Shown here: one piece after another, positions 9,047-17,892 of the stretch | Layout of the letters: each line of letters opens with the position of its first letter | How positions within the stretch are numbered: position 1 is the stretch's first letter | Source: Phocaeicola plebeius DSM 17135 | Lineage (GTDB): Bacteria; Bacteroidota; Bacteroidia; Bacteroidales; Bacteroidaceae | NCBI RefSeq assembly: GCF_000187895.1 | Contig: NZ_DS990119.1 | Location: 310,001-374,000, forward strand | DNA: 64,000 nucleotides | Direction: 5' to 3' | Made by a program: the position numbers and the translations under genes | The notes under the pieces: model-generated | What the model saw: the letters and a program-made list of their open reading frames with translations, nothing else | Told to the model about the DNA's origin: nothing | The model's database searches: none

Positions 9047-10580
9047 TAAATCCAAGGTATTTATTATATTCAATGCATTCCTGTTCAATTATATCCAGCG
9101 ATGAAGTCAATCTTTTTCCCTTACGAGTTTTCACCGGTTTTTCATCTGCCGATTTGGAAATGTGAGACTTACCGATGCTAGGCACGTTCACTTTTGGAAT
9201 GAAAGTTCTCAGATGTGCCTTTACATCAGCATACTTCTTATCTGCAGCCAGGTTCTTCCACTCCAAAGGATCGTGTTTGTGGTCATAAAGTTCTTCCGAA
9301 CCATCCCGATAGATAATATAACGATAACGACCATCACAAATAGAGTGCTCGTTCTGTGCCAGTGTAGTAATGGCCGGCTTCGTCCAATGTGCATTCGGAT
9401 TCTGTAGTAAAGGGGTAATGTCATTACCTTCGTTCAGCGGATTAGCAGGTAAACCCGCCAGGGAAACCAGCGTTGGATACAAATCCAATAAACTGACCGG
9501 TTGTTTGCACACGCTTCCCGGCTTTGTTACGCCCGGAGCCACAATAATCATCGGCACATGGCAGGAACGGTCCCACAACGAGAATTTACGATAACGCATC
9601 TTTTCGCCCAGATGCCATCCATGGTCACCCCAGAACACCACAATGGTATTGTCTCTTTCCGGACTCTTTTCCAGCGCATCCACAATCTGACCAATGCAAT
9701 CGTCTGCATAACTGATACAAGCCAGATAGGCACGAACCGCCTCTTTCTCCATGCCATACTTCTTCAGAATATTAAACTCATGCTCGGGCTTGTTATATCC
9801 AGTCATCGACAAAGCTCGTGGAGAAAGTTTTTCCATAGTTTCCATCGGGTCCTGCTTAGGTAACTGAATATCTTCGAGTTTGAAACGGTCAAAGTATTTC
9901 TGAGGTACATACCACGGAAGATGCGGACGGAAAATACCACAAGCCATAAAGAACGGTTTGTCATGTTTTTTCATGAGTTCTTGAGCAGCCCACTGCGCAT
10001 TCAGGTAGTCGTTAGTTTTTGTTTCATCTACATCGACTCCCGCCCAGTCAAGCACCACAGCTCCTCCAGTGGTCTGCTTTTCCAATCCATTGGCTTGTTT
10101 TCCTTTCTGCCGAGGAGGATTCAGCGACAAACCACCTAAATTTTCCTGACTGTCCCACGACTGTGGGTCTCCCCAAGGCCCCATCGGCTGATGAAAAATC
10201 TTGCCGCGCGCCATCGAATAGTATCCATGATTCGAAAAATACTTCGGCAAAGTCACAGCATCCTTCAATACCGGAGATTCACGCATAAATTCGGCATTCC
10301 CATAAACTCCGGTAGTAGAAGTACGAAAACCGGAAAGAAGTGCGGCACGTGAAGCATTGGAAACCGGAGCCGCACAATAAGCCGACTCAAACACCATTCC
10401 CATGGCAGCCAGACGATCCATATTGGGTGTACGGGTATTAGGATGTCCTTTCAAGAATCCCACCCAGTCATTCAAATCATCCACTGCAATAAAAAGCACA
10501 TTCTTCGGCTTTTCACTCTGCGCTTGCATCCATGCCGGCATCAGCGTGGCTGCAATTCCTATCAGCAAATTCTTGTTCAT
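9033..10580 (-). CDS. Sulfatase, family S1, serine-type
   Basis: 515 residues with a signal peptide (about 1-20). Removes sulfate esters from glycan fragments, probably in the periplasm. Features: metal-binding Asp34-Asp35 in AVDDLND, and the formylglycine site S-N-A-S-R at residues 74-78, with Ser74 as the residue to be converted. This form has Ala at the position where Pro is more usual, which still fits the (C/S)-x-(A/P)-x-R rule. The second metal site is in FWGDHGWHLGE. Serine-type sites need a radical-SAM maturase, and one is encoded at 23981-25201. It is 18 bases downstream of another sulfatase gene. Which sulfate position it removes is unknown. Confidence 0.93.
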   Translation of the reverse strand: MNKNLLIGIAATLMPAWMQAQSEKPKNVLFIAVDDLNDWVGFLKGHPNTRTPNMDRLAAMGMVFESAYCAAPVSNASRAALLSGFRTSTTGVYGNAEFMRESPVLKDAVTLPKYFSNHGYYSMARGKIFHQPMGPWGDPQSWDSQENLGGLSLNPPRQKGKQANGLEKQTTGGAVVLDWAGVDVDETKTNDYLNAQWAAQELMKKHDKPFFMACGIFRPHLPWYVPQKYFDRFKLEDIQLPKQDPMETMEKLSPRALSMTGYNKPEHEFNILKKYGMEKEAVRAYLACISYADDCIGQIVDALEKSPERDNTIVVFWGDHGWHLGEKMRYRKFSLWDRSCHVPMIIVAPGVTKPGSVCKQPVSLLDLYPTLVSLAGLPANPLNEGNDITPLLQNPNAHWTKPAITTLAQNEHSICDGRYRYIIYRDGSEELYDHKHDPLEWKNLAADKKYADVKAHLRTFIPKVNVPSIGKSHISKSADEKPVKTRKGKRLTSSLDIIEQECIEYNKYLGFNDYE

Positions 10581-10598
10581 TGTAATACTTTTAATTGG

Positions 10599-12191
10599 TT
10601 ACTTATTTAAATGTGACGTATCTACATCCGACTGAAAAATCCATCCTGGGAATCTCAGCTTCTCTCCTTTCTGCAAACGGTTATAATAATCCCGGTGATT
10701 TTTGTCGCAATAGGGCATGCGCTCATAATAACCGGCATCACCCTCCATGCGATGGTCCCCCTGAGATTTCAATTCCTCAAACATCTGTTTCCGGAGTTTA
10801 TCGGCCACTTTTCGTCCTTCGTCCGAGGAAATCAGGTTGTGCATGCAGTCAGGGTCTTTTACAATGTCATAAAGTTCCTCTTGCGGACGCTTCCCAAAAT
10901 TCAGGCTCCAGAACTTATGCGTCTCTGTTCTACCATCTTTTATCAATTCTGTCTTAATGGCTCCTCCGTCACAGTTCAGATAACCTGTTTCTGGATTGCC
11001 TGCCGGCCAGCGGTCTGGCTCGAAATTATAGACATAGAGATACCGCTCGGTTACGATTCCCCGGATAGGATAACCGGCATCATCAGGACGACCTATATCG
11101 TGCCGTTCCTTCCCTATCAGCACATGATTACGGGATGAGTCATATTTGCTTTTTCCTGATTTTATCAACGAAAGCATACTTCTGCCTTCTATCTGCTGCA
11201 TACCTTTTGCCTCACCGTCTATTCCTGCTACCTCCAAAAAAGTAGGTGCCAGGTCGATGAAATTGACAAAATCAAAATTCTTCACTCCCTTCTGTGGAAT
11301 CCCATTAGGCCAGTACACCAGCATCGGCAAATGGTTGGAGATATGATACGCCTGTCCTTTTATACGCGGGAAAGGCATGCCGTTATCAGCCGTCACCACG
11401 ATAATGGTGTTATCCAGCAACCCCTCTGCCTTCAACTTTTCTACCATCTTTCCCAAGTGGGCATCAAAATGCTCCAGTTCAAAAGCAAAATCGAGCATGT
11501 CATTCCGCGTTTCTTCACAATCGGGCCAGTAAGGTGGAACCCGGTCTATATCCGTAGTACGGTAATTTCCTTTATTAACCCCACTTCCGTATTCATAGAA
11601 GCGGTGGGGTTCCAGCGACCCATACCAGAAAAAGAAAGGCTGCGATTTATCCCTCGTATCAATGAATTCCGCAAAGTTGGCTGCATAGTCAATATTCGAG
11701 ATTTCCGGAGTGGCCGGAGTCAGTTTGATACGGTCGAATGACGGCCCTATCAGTTCACGTCTTTTCCCATTTATTTGTCCCGGATCGCCCGGTGCCCAAC
11801 CTTTTCCTGTTTTAGCTACCACATAGCCATTTTCGCGCATTACCTCTGCAAATGTTTTAAACTGCGACGGCCAAAAGGCAAAATGATTACAGGCTGCTTC
11901 CAACTGCCAGGAATTTCGTCCTGTCAATATACACGAACGGCTGGGCCCACTCTTTGCATTACAGGTATAAGCATTCATGAACAGCGTACCTTGAGAAGCC
12001 AGTTGGTCTATGTGCGGAGTCCGTACCCACTTGCACCCGTATGCTCCCCAGAAAGGAAAAGACACATCATCGGCCAGACAAAACAAAATATTAGGACGAG
12101 CGTCTGTACGAGCAGACTCTGTACATTCCTTCCCATACATGTTTATTGCCGTACAAACAGCCACAGATGTCAACCAAAGTGTATTTTTCAT
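10599..12191 (-). CDS. Sulfatase, family S1, serine-type
   Basis: 530 residues with a signal peptide (about 1-20). Metal-binding Asp41-Asp42 (CLADDVSF), formylglycine motif S-G-P-S-R at 81-85 (Ser81 modified), then the typical SCILTGR. VTADNGMPFPR holds the C-terminal metal ligands. The sequence YGSLEPHRFYEYGSG in the middle resembles heparan-N-sulfatase/S1_8-type sulfatases in general form; I do not assign a subfamily. It is first in a unit with its own promoter at 12215-12222, followed by a second sulfatase, the nucleoside-hydrolase-like protein and the GH43 gene. Confidence 0.93.
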   Translation of the reverse strand: MKNTLWLTSVAVCTAINMYGKECTESARTDARPNILFCLADDVSFPFWGAYGCKWVRTPHIDQLASQGTLFMNAYTCNAKSGPSRSCILTGRNSWQLEAACNHFAFWPSQFKTFAEVMRENGYVVAKTGKGWAPGDPGQINGKRRELIGPSFDRIKLTPATPEISNIDYAANFAEFIDTRDKSQPFFFWYGSLEPHRFYEYGSGVNKGNYRTTDIDRVPPYWPDCEETRNDMLDFAFELEHFDAHLGKMVEKLKAEGLLDNTIIVVTADNGMPFPRIKGQAYHISNHLPMLVYWPNGIPQKGVKNFDFVNFIDLAPTFLEVAGIDGEAKGMQQIEGRSMLSLIKSGKSKYDSSRNHVLIGKERHDIGRPDDAGYPIRGIVTERYLYVYNFEPDRWPAGNPETGYLNCDGGAIKTELIKDGRTETHKFWSLNFGKRPQEELYDIVKDPDCMHNLISSDEGRKVADKLRKQMFEELKSQGDHRMEGDAGYYERMPYCDKNHRDYYNRLQKGEKLRFPGWIFQSDVDTSHLNK

Positions 12192-12214
12192 ATCGAAAGT
12201 CTATTAAACTCCCT

Positions 12215-12222
12215 CAAAAGTA
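12215..12222 (-). promoter_or_regulatory. Internal PUL promoter (-7 box) for the sulfatase pair
   Basis: TACTTTTG on the minus strand, an exact match to TAnnTTTG, 24 bases before the ATG at 12191. It directly follows a strong palindrome. Confidence 0.6.
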
Positions 12223-12224
12223 GA

Positions 12225-12256
12225 AACGCGGCCATACAACTATTGTACGCCGCGTT
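12225..12256 (-). terminator. Palindrome upstream of internal promoter
   Basis: Near-perfect inverted repeat AACGCGGCcaTACAA / TTGTACGCCGCGTT with a 3-base loop, arms 12225-12239 and 12243-12256, between the tandem GH43 gene and the next sulfatase. It could end transcription of the upstream unit, or act as an operator over the -33 region of the promoter just downstream. The sequence cannot decide. Confidence 0.5.
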
Positions 12257-12285
12257 CACAGTTTTGATTCATTTGTTCAGAAGTG

Positions 12286-14865
12286 TCATAAATCCAGCTC
12301 TCGCACTATTTCAAGCGTATCATCCGACTCCTTCATCTCGAAAAAACGTGCGTGAGGCTCTGCTCCGCCATTGGGATAATGAAGTGTCATAATCAAACGT
12401 CCGTCGAAAGTCTTGAACAACATGGCATGTCCTCCATGTTCCCCATACAGAGGAGAAGGCCTGTGCTTCCAGGGCCCCCAGATACTGCCCGAAACCGACA
12501 CGGCCGTAGACACGGCATATCCTCCCGGTCCGAAACTGGACCAGAGCATAATCAGCTTTCCATTGGCATTGCGGTGCAGGAAGCAGCCGTCGGTCACGTA
12601 GCCTTCCACTTCCTTGCCCTTATACATATCCAACGATTGTACCCAGGAAGCATCTTTTGCCCTGAACATCGTCACCGGGGTTCCTTCTGGCGTGTACAAA
12701 TCCTCCGACAACGGCAACAGTTCCATCGTGCCGTCTGTCACTTGCGTCCACTCATGGCAGAACACCATATATGGTTTTCCGTTTTCTACATATAATGTGC
12801 CATCGAGCGACATCCAATCAGCTGGAGTGTGAGGCTTACCCGTCAACGGCACAAAAGGTCCTTCAGGCGTATCTGCCACCAAGAGGGCAGTTGCTCTCCG
12901 GTGTAAGAACGGACGACCGGGAAATTGTTGCGGAAGGGGTGACTTCTCATTGGTGAACGTAGCAAACAAATAATACTTCCCTTTATATTCATGCATTTCT
13001 GGAGCCCAGATGCCATGAGAAGCATCTGCCCACTCACTATCCACTGACTCATATACCATGTAAGGACCTTCCCACGTTTTCAAGTCCCGACTTTTATACA
13101 TCTTCAAGCCATGCTTTCCATTCGGGCGGTCTGCTTTCTGCCGGGTAGCACAATACAAATAATAGGTCTGCGTCTTTTCATCCGGAAAAATATAAGGGTC
13201 GCGCACCGCAATCTCATGAAGCGAATGTTTTCTTACCTGAAGAGGGAATGCGGCACCTTCCTTATATTCAAAATAGTCAAAAGAGACCTTGTTTCCTGAC
13301 TTCTGCCCGTTGCTGCTGGCATACATTCCAATAAACGGACCGATGAAGCCACCTGCATGGTTGCTGCTGTTAATCGTGGCATCCTGCGCTTCACCCAGTG
13401 CCATCATCTTTTCCGGCTGACTGCCCACATAAAAACGATAGCTTTTACCCTGTGCTACCACCCACAGACAAACTTGCTTATCCTTATAAGGAAGGGAAGC
13501 CATTACCATCTGCCTTCCTTTATCAACCTTATACAACAGCAAACTATCCTTTCCGTGCCGACGTTGTTTCACCAGCCGATAATGATTAGCCCCGTTCTGC
13601 ATAAGAATCAGACCGGCTTCCTCCCCTTCACGCGCTGGTTTGAAATGCATCATAGCAGAGGCGGTAAAATTAAAATGCTGTATCCGTCGTGCTATCAACG
13701 AAGGGTTGACCGGCTCTTTAACCGACTCCGGACGCAATTGCAGCATCAGCTTGCCGTCTGCCAACTCAAACCAGCGAGTATAAGGAGTACGAAGAAAGTT
13801 CCAGCAATTACGCAATTCCGGTGTGTCAAAATCATCTCTTACCGGCTCTAGAGGAAAAGGATGAGGGCGGATACCCGTTGCTTTCTCTACCGATAACACA
13901 CGTCCTACACCCGGATTAAACACCGGCCATCCGTTTTGAAACTCAACCGGAGTAAGGAAGGTTTCTCTACCCAGCATCGTAAAGCCATCCAATGGACGGA
14001 CTCCCAACATCACCGACCACCATTTACCTTCCGGCGTCTGAACCAAATCGGCATGCCCCACCGTCGTAATATCGGCCTGCTTTCCCAAAAAACGATGGGT
14101 AAGCACGGGATTGGCAATGCCCGGTACATAGGGTCCCATTACCGAGTCTGCCATAAAAGCCGTAACGGCATGGTTATTCCAAGTGCCTCCTTCTGCCACC
14201 AGCAGAAGATACTTTTTCCCTATTTTATACAAATGAGGAGCTTCCGCAAACGGAGCATTCACGGCATGTCCGGTAGAAATAACTTTGCGTTCCCCCACCA
14301 GTTTCCCTTGCTGCAAATCTAATTTCTGGATGTAAATACGGTCTTCATTGGGATAACGGTCCTGATTTTTAGTTCCATTGATAGAACCAGTGTACCAGCA
14401 AGTACCGTCATCATCAAAGAACAAGGAAGGATCTATTCCCGGAGCATCCTTAAGGAATACCGGTTCCGACCACGGTCCGGCAGGCGATTTCGCCGTGACA
14501 TAAAAATTTCCTCCTGCCTGCTGCGCGGTACATATCACATAAAATACTCCTTCGTGATACCTTATCTTAGGAGCCCACAAACCGGCAGAATGTTTCAATC
14601 CCGCTTTTAAATTCAACTGTGAGGGACGGGCCAGCACATGTCCTATCTGTTCCCAGTGCATTAAATCCTTGCTATGATAAATGGGCAGTCCGGGATACCA
14701 CTCAAAAGAAGAGGTAACCAGATAATAATCCTCACCCACCCGACAAATAGAAGGGTCTGGATGAAATCCCGGAATAATCGGGTTCCGGAACGTAGTAAGG
14801 GCATGCAACTGAAAAACCAAACATAGCCCTACAAAGAGATGTAACAATCGTGTATTCATACTCAT
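12286..14865 (-). CDS. Two-domain GH43 enzyme (GH43-beta-sandwich-GH43)
   Basis: 859 residues, about twice a single GH43, with a signal peptide (1-22). Domain 1 (about 26-330) is beta-xylosidase-like: FRNPIIPGFHPDPSI with general base Asp37, Asp145 (APGIDPSLF) and acid Glu208 (FAEAPHLY). A middle beta-sandwich (about 335-540, DDFDTPELRNCWNFLRTP, FTASAMMHFKP) is the usual C-terminal domain of GH43 xylosidases. Domain 2 (about 548-859) begins VRDPYIF and carries WAPEMHEYKGKYYLFATF, SLDGTLYVENGKPYMVF and YGEHGGHAM, so it seems catalytically complete. Probably removes two different pentose side chains. It is 4 bases downstream of the GH2 gene, so the two are co-transcribed. Confidence 0.92.
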   Translation of the reverse strand: MSMNTRLLHLFVGLCLVFQLHALTTFRNPIIPGFHPDPSICRVGEDYYLVTSSFEWYPGLPIYHSKDLMHWEQIGHVLARPSQLNLKAGLKHSAGLWAPKIRYHEGVFYVICTAQQAGGNFYVTAKSPAGPWSEPVFLKDAPGIDPSLFFDDDGTCWYTGSINGTKNQDRYPNEDRIYIQKLDLQQGKLVGERKVISTGHAVNAPFAEAPHLYKIGKKYLLLVAEGGTWNNHAVTAFMADSVMGPYVPGIANPVLTHRFLGKQADITTVGHADLVQTPEGKWWSVMLGVRPLDGFTMLGRETFLTPVEFQNGWPVFNPGVGRVLSVEKATGIRPHPFPLEPVRDDFDTPELRNCWNFLRTPYTRWFELADGKLMLQLRPESVKEPVNPSLIARRIQHFNFTASAMMHFKPAREGEEAGLILMQNGANHYRLVKQRRHGKDSLLLYKVDKGRQMVMASLPYKDKQVCLWVVAQGKSYRFYVGSQPEKMMALGEAQDATINSSNHAGGFIGPFIGMYASSNGQKSGNKVSFDYFEYKEGAAFPLQVRKHSLHEIAVRDPYIFPDEKTQTYYLYCATRQKADRPNGKHGLKMYKSRDLKTWEGPYMVYESVDSEWADASHGIWAPEMHEYKGKYYLFATFTNEKSPLPQQFPGRPFLHRRATALLVADTPEGPFVPLTGKPHTPADWMSLDGTLYVENGKPYMVFCHEWTQVTDGTMELLPLSEDLYTPEGTPVTMFRAKDASWVQSLDMYKGKEVEGYVTDGCFLHRNANGKLIMLWSSFGPGGYAVSTAVSVSGSIWGPWKHRPSPLYGEHGGHAMLFKTFDGRLIMTLHYPNGGAEPHARFFEMKESDDTLEIVRELDL

Positions 14866-14869
14866 ATTT

Positions 14870-17815
14870 TTAATTCTGAAGAGTCATTAAGTTAATCAAC
14901 AATTTTCTGGCCACCACATTGGCAGTTTCATCTCTCCGATTTAAAGCCCGCACAATATCCAGTGTGCTCAAAATGATTTCTCCCTTTCCCATCTTTAAAG
15001 AATGAAGAGCAGAGAAGACCTCAGGCTTATGTTCCGCCACCGCTGCTACCAGACATTTCCCATTCATAATACGCAATGCCTTACGCTGCTTATGGTATTG
15101 TGCCAGAGATTGATACTCCCAGTTGAATGCCGTATTACAAGGCAAGCCGGAGAAATACAAGTTTTTAGCTACCGCATAATTTCCACCGAACCAAACGGTC
15201 CGCAACGGTACACAACCACGATAATCCAACACCTCTTTTTCAGCAAGAAAAGCTGAAACTTTATCTGCATCTCCTAAAACAAGGAGTCTCCCTCCTGCCT
15301 TCACCCATTCCAACAGCTCGCTTCGGGCTTCAATTTCAGGCATAGCCAATTGACGGTCATACGCTCCAATCACAATTACATCCGGATGAGATTTCAGTAT
15401 CTCTTTTGCAGTAGAAGAACGGAAAATAATGCCCGATGATTTCAGGGCATTCGAAGTATGTCCAAGACTGTCATCCAATAATGCAACATCCAACGAAGAG
15501 TCCATTTCATGCAAACCGACCGCATACAATTTATCCATTCCCTCGGCTTTTACTTCGTTACCTTTACACAAGAAGGCCCTCACCACAGTGTATCCCTCCT
15601 CACGTGGAGTAATTTTCACCTCCTTCACCAACAACTGTCCATACGTATTTCCTCCTTCCAGTTTTACCGCATAAGTCTTTTCAAAGAAAACTCCTTTATT
15701 ATCACTGCATGTTACAGACAACCGATACTTTCCTTTCAGGTTCTTCTCATTCACCACATAGAAATCAGCTATGGCCGTATCTCCTCGCTGCATCACCTTG
15801 TTTCTTAGTTTGACAGCCACATACAAAGGTTGATTATAATGCGCCAAAATATGAGTATCCCCTTTCGGATGACGATAAGCATCCACAATACCGGAATGAT
15901 TTTCAATCTTGGTTTCCTCCCATCCATTGACCGCATAACAGTCTACCACATTTCCAATACGGATATTTTCAATAATCCGTCCTTGATAATACATCGCTAC
16001 ATTACCAAAAGACCGGGTAAACGCATCTACATCGGGGAATGCTTTCTGAAAATCCGGATGCGTTTTTAGAAAAGTATCAAAAGCTTCATACTGTGCTAAA
16101 TATGCATCGCCATCCCAGCCAGTAAGATTACCATTCTTTTCGATTTCTTCTTTTATCAGCTGTAAGCGGGGCGGAGTTCCGATAGCCCCTTCTTCACCCC
16201 ACATGACAATTTCATGCAGATTATCCGAATTTCGGAAGATACCTTCTCCGGGACCTTTATAAAAACGGTCACAATATACCCCTGGGCCATCGGGGAAATG
16301 CTGATCCCACCAACCTTGCTGATACACAGTCGTATCATAAGGCCGCATAAAAGACTTGACAGGTGAAGGAGTGACCGGACACTTTCCTCCATGCAATACT
16401 TTAAAGAAATTGCTGGAAGTATAAGTGATATGCCGGGTTTCATCCTGCGAATGGAATAATTTCAAATCTTCTATCTCAAAAGGAAGAGGCTGACGGTTGG
16501 AAATCTCATTAATCATATTGTATATAATCAGCGAAGGATGACTTCTGTCTCTTTTCATCATCCGGAGAAACCTCTCTCTATTCAAGGCCTGAAGCGATAC
16601 ATCTCGGGTATTACCTCCTGTTTTATATCCTCCCGGCTCTTCATAATAAAGCAATCCTAATTCATCGGCCTTATCTAAAAGCACTGTCTGTCCTATTCCC
16701 CGATGGAAATTCAGCATATTAAGTCCGAGCTCCTTTGCAAGCCTGATTTGACGTTCGGCCAACTCGGGAGTAGGTATTATTCCATTCACTGGCCAGAATC
16801 CCCACGAAATAGCTGTACGCAATACGATTCGTTTCCCATTCAACTGAAAATAACGACCATCTTTACTGTCTTTTATCTCAAACCACCTGAATCCAAAACG
16901 TTTCCGGACCGAATGGGAGCTTCCATCCTTTCCATTCCAGTCTATTTGAAGCCAATAGAGGTTCGGGCTTTCCGGACTCCACAATTGTGCTTTAGGATAT
17001 TGTAAGACAAATGAATAATACTCATCCAGTTTATCTCCGTTGACACGGATACTTTTATCATATAAAACCTGATTATCATCAGAAGCCGGGAAAAGGCGGA
17101 AGCGTAACTCCCCATCCGGAGACTTCTGATTTAACAGGTTATCCACCTTTACCTTCGCACAAACGGTAGTTATCTGCGGAGTATTTTGCACGAACACATC
17201 ACTGATGTAATTAGGGTCTACCCACTCCAGTTCTACTCGTCCGGTTATTCCTCCAAATCCATGACTCGGAGTAATTCGTCGCTCTCCCCAAAAATGCGGA
17301 TTAAAATCAGTCCAGGTAAAATTTCCATCAGGATCTATTATCCTCACCGCCAACGAGTTTTTCTTTCCGGCCAACACGTAATCCGTAATATCAAAATAAA
17401 ATGGAGTGCCAAAAGCTTCATCTTTTCCTACAAATTTCTGGTTGACAAAAACCTCAGCACAGAATCGTACACTTTCAAATTTCAGCAGCAGGCGTTGGCT
17501 ACTTTTAATATGAGGCAGTAAGAAATCGGTACTAAACCAGGAAACCCCAGTATAATCTCCTGACAATCCAAACTTTTCACCAGATTCCATTCCCCAACAA
17601 TATGCTTCTACTGTAGCTGGAATACGAATCTGTTTGCCCTGAAAAGGAAGTTGTTTCCATCCGCATAAGGGAGCGGAAGCATCTGCAACGACAGGGGCCT
17701 CCTTATCAAGCCACAATCTCCAGTCATTTAAGGACAAATCTATCTGTCGAGCTTGCAGACTTGCCCACAATAAAGAACTAAACAGGAAAAATGCAAATAA
17801 TCTTTTGTGTTTCAT
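14870..17815 (-). CDS. Glycoside hydrolase family 2 enzyme (beta-galactosidase/beta-glucuronidase type)
   Basis: 981 residues with a signal peptide (about 1-22). An N-terminal jelly-roll sugar-binding domain (about 25-200, VFVNQKFVG, WGERRITPSHGFGGITG), an immunoglobulin-like domain (about 205-315) and a TIM barrel (about 320-640). Acid/base Glu437 lies in IYNMINEIS. The nucleophile is probably Glu541 or Glu542 in MWGEEGA. The tail (about 700-981) includes a flavodoxin-like/GATase1-like segment (VALLDDSLGHTSNALKSSG, ILKSHPDVIVIGAYDR, GGRLLVLGD), seen in some large Bacteroides GH2 proteins. GH2 members cleave beta-galactosides, beta-glucuronides or other beta-linked sugars; the specific activity is not predictable here. 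Confidence 0.9.
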   Translation of the reverse strand: MKHKRLFAFFLFSSLLWASLQARQIDLSLNDWRLWLDKEAPVVADASAPLCGWKQLPFQGKQIRIPATVEAYCWGMESGEKFGLSGDYTGVSWFSTDFLLPHIKSSQRLLLKFESVRFCAEVFVNQKFVGKDEAFGTPFYFDITDYVLAGKKNSLAVRIIDPDGNFTWTDFNPHFWGERRITPSHGFGGITGRVELEWVDPNYISDVFVQNTPQITTVCAKVKVDNLLNQKSPDGELRFRLFPASDDNQVLYDKSIRVNGDKLDEYYSFVLQYPKAQLWSPESPNLYWLQIDWNGKDGSSHSVRKRFGFRWFEIKDSKDGRYFQLNGKRIVLRTAISWGFWPVNGIIPTPELAERQIRLAKELGLNMLNFHRGIGQTVLLDKADELGLLYYEEPGGYKTGGNTRDVSLQALNRERFLRMMKRDRSHPSLIIYNMINEISNRQPLPFEIEDLKLFHSQDETRHITYTSSNFFKVLHGGKCPVTPSPVKSFMRPYDTTVYQQGWWDQHFPDGPGVYCDRFYKGPGEGIFRNSDNLHEIVMWGEEGAIGTPPRLQLIKEEIEKNGNLTGWDGDAYLAQYEAFDTFLKTHPDFQKAFPDVDAFTRSFGNVAMYYQGRIIENIRIGNVVDCYAVNGWEETKIENHSGIVDAYRHPKGDTHILAHYNQPLYVAVKLRNKVMQRGDTAIADFYVVNEKNLKGKYRLSVTCSDNKGVFFEKTYAVKLEGGNTYGQLLVKEVKITPREEGYTVVRAFLCKGNEVKAEGMDKLYAVGLHEMDSSLDVALLDDSLGHTSNALKSSGIIFRSSTAKEILKSHPDVIVIGAYDRQLAMPEIEARSELLEWVKAGGRLLVLGDADKVSAFLAEKEVLDYRGCVPLRTVWFGGNYAVAKNLYFSGLPCNTAFNWEYQSLAQYHKQRKALRIMNGKCLVAAVAEHKPEVFSALHSLKMGKGEIILSTLDIVRALNRRDETANVVARKLLINLMTLQN

Positions 17816-17829
17816 ATACTTATAAGATT

Positions 17830-17874
17830 AAAAAAGGTAGCTGCCAAAGCCACTTTATCAGTGACCATGGCAGC
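17830..17874 (-). terminator. Intrinsic terminator between symporter and GH2 genes
   Basis: Stem GCTGCCA / TGGCAGC (17840-17846 and 17868-17874) with an inner CACT/AGTG pairing; on the minus strand it is followed by a run of six T (17830-17835). It begins 18 bases after the symporter stop, so the first three-gene unit of the PUL probably ends here, at least partly. A TACCTTTT sequence at the end of the hairpin is a near match (7 of 8) to a -7 box and could start the GH2 unit. Confidence 0.6.
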
Positions 17875-17892
17875 CAAGAAACCTAACTTTAA

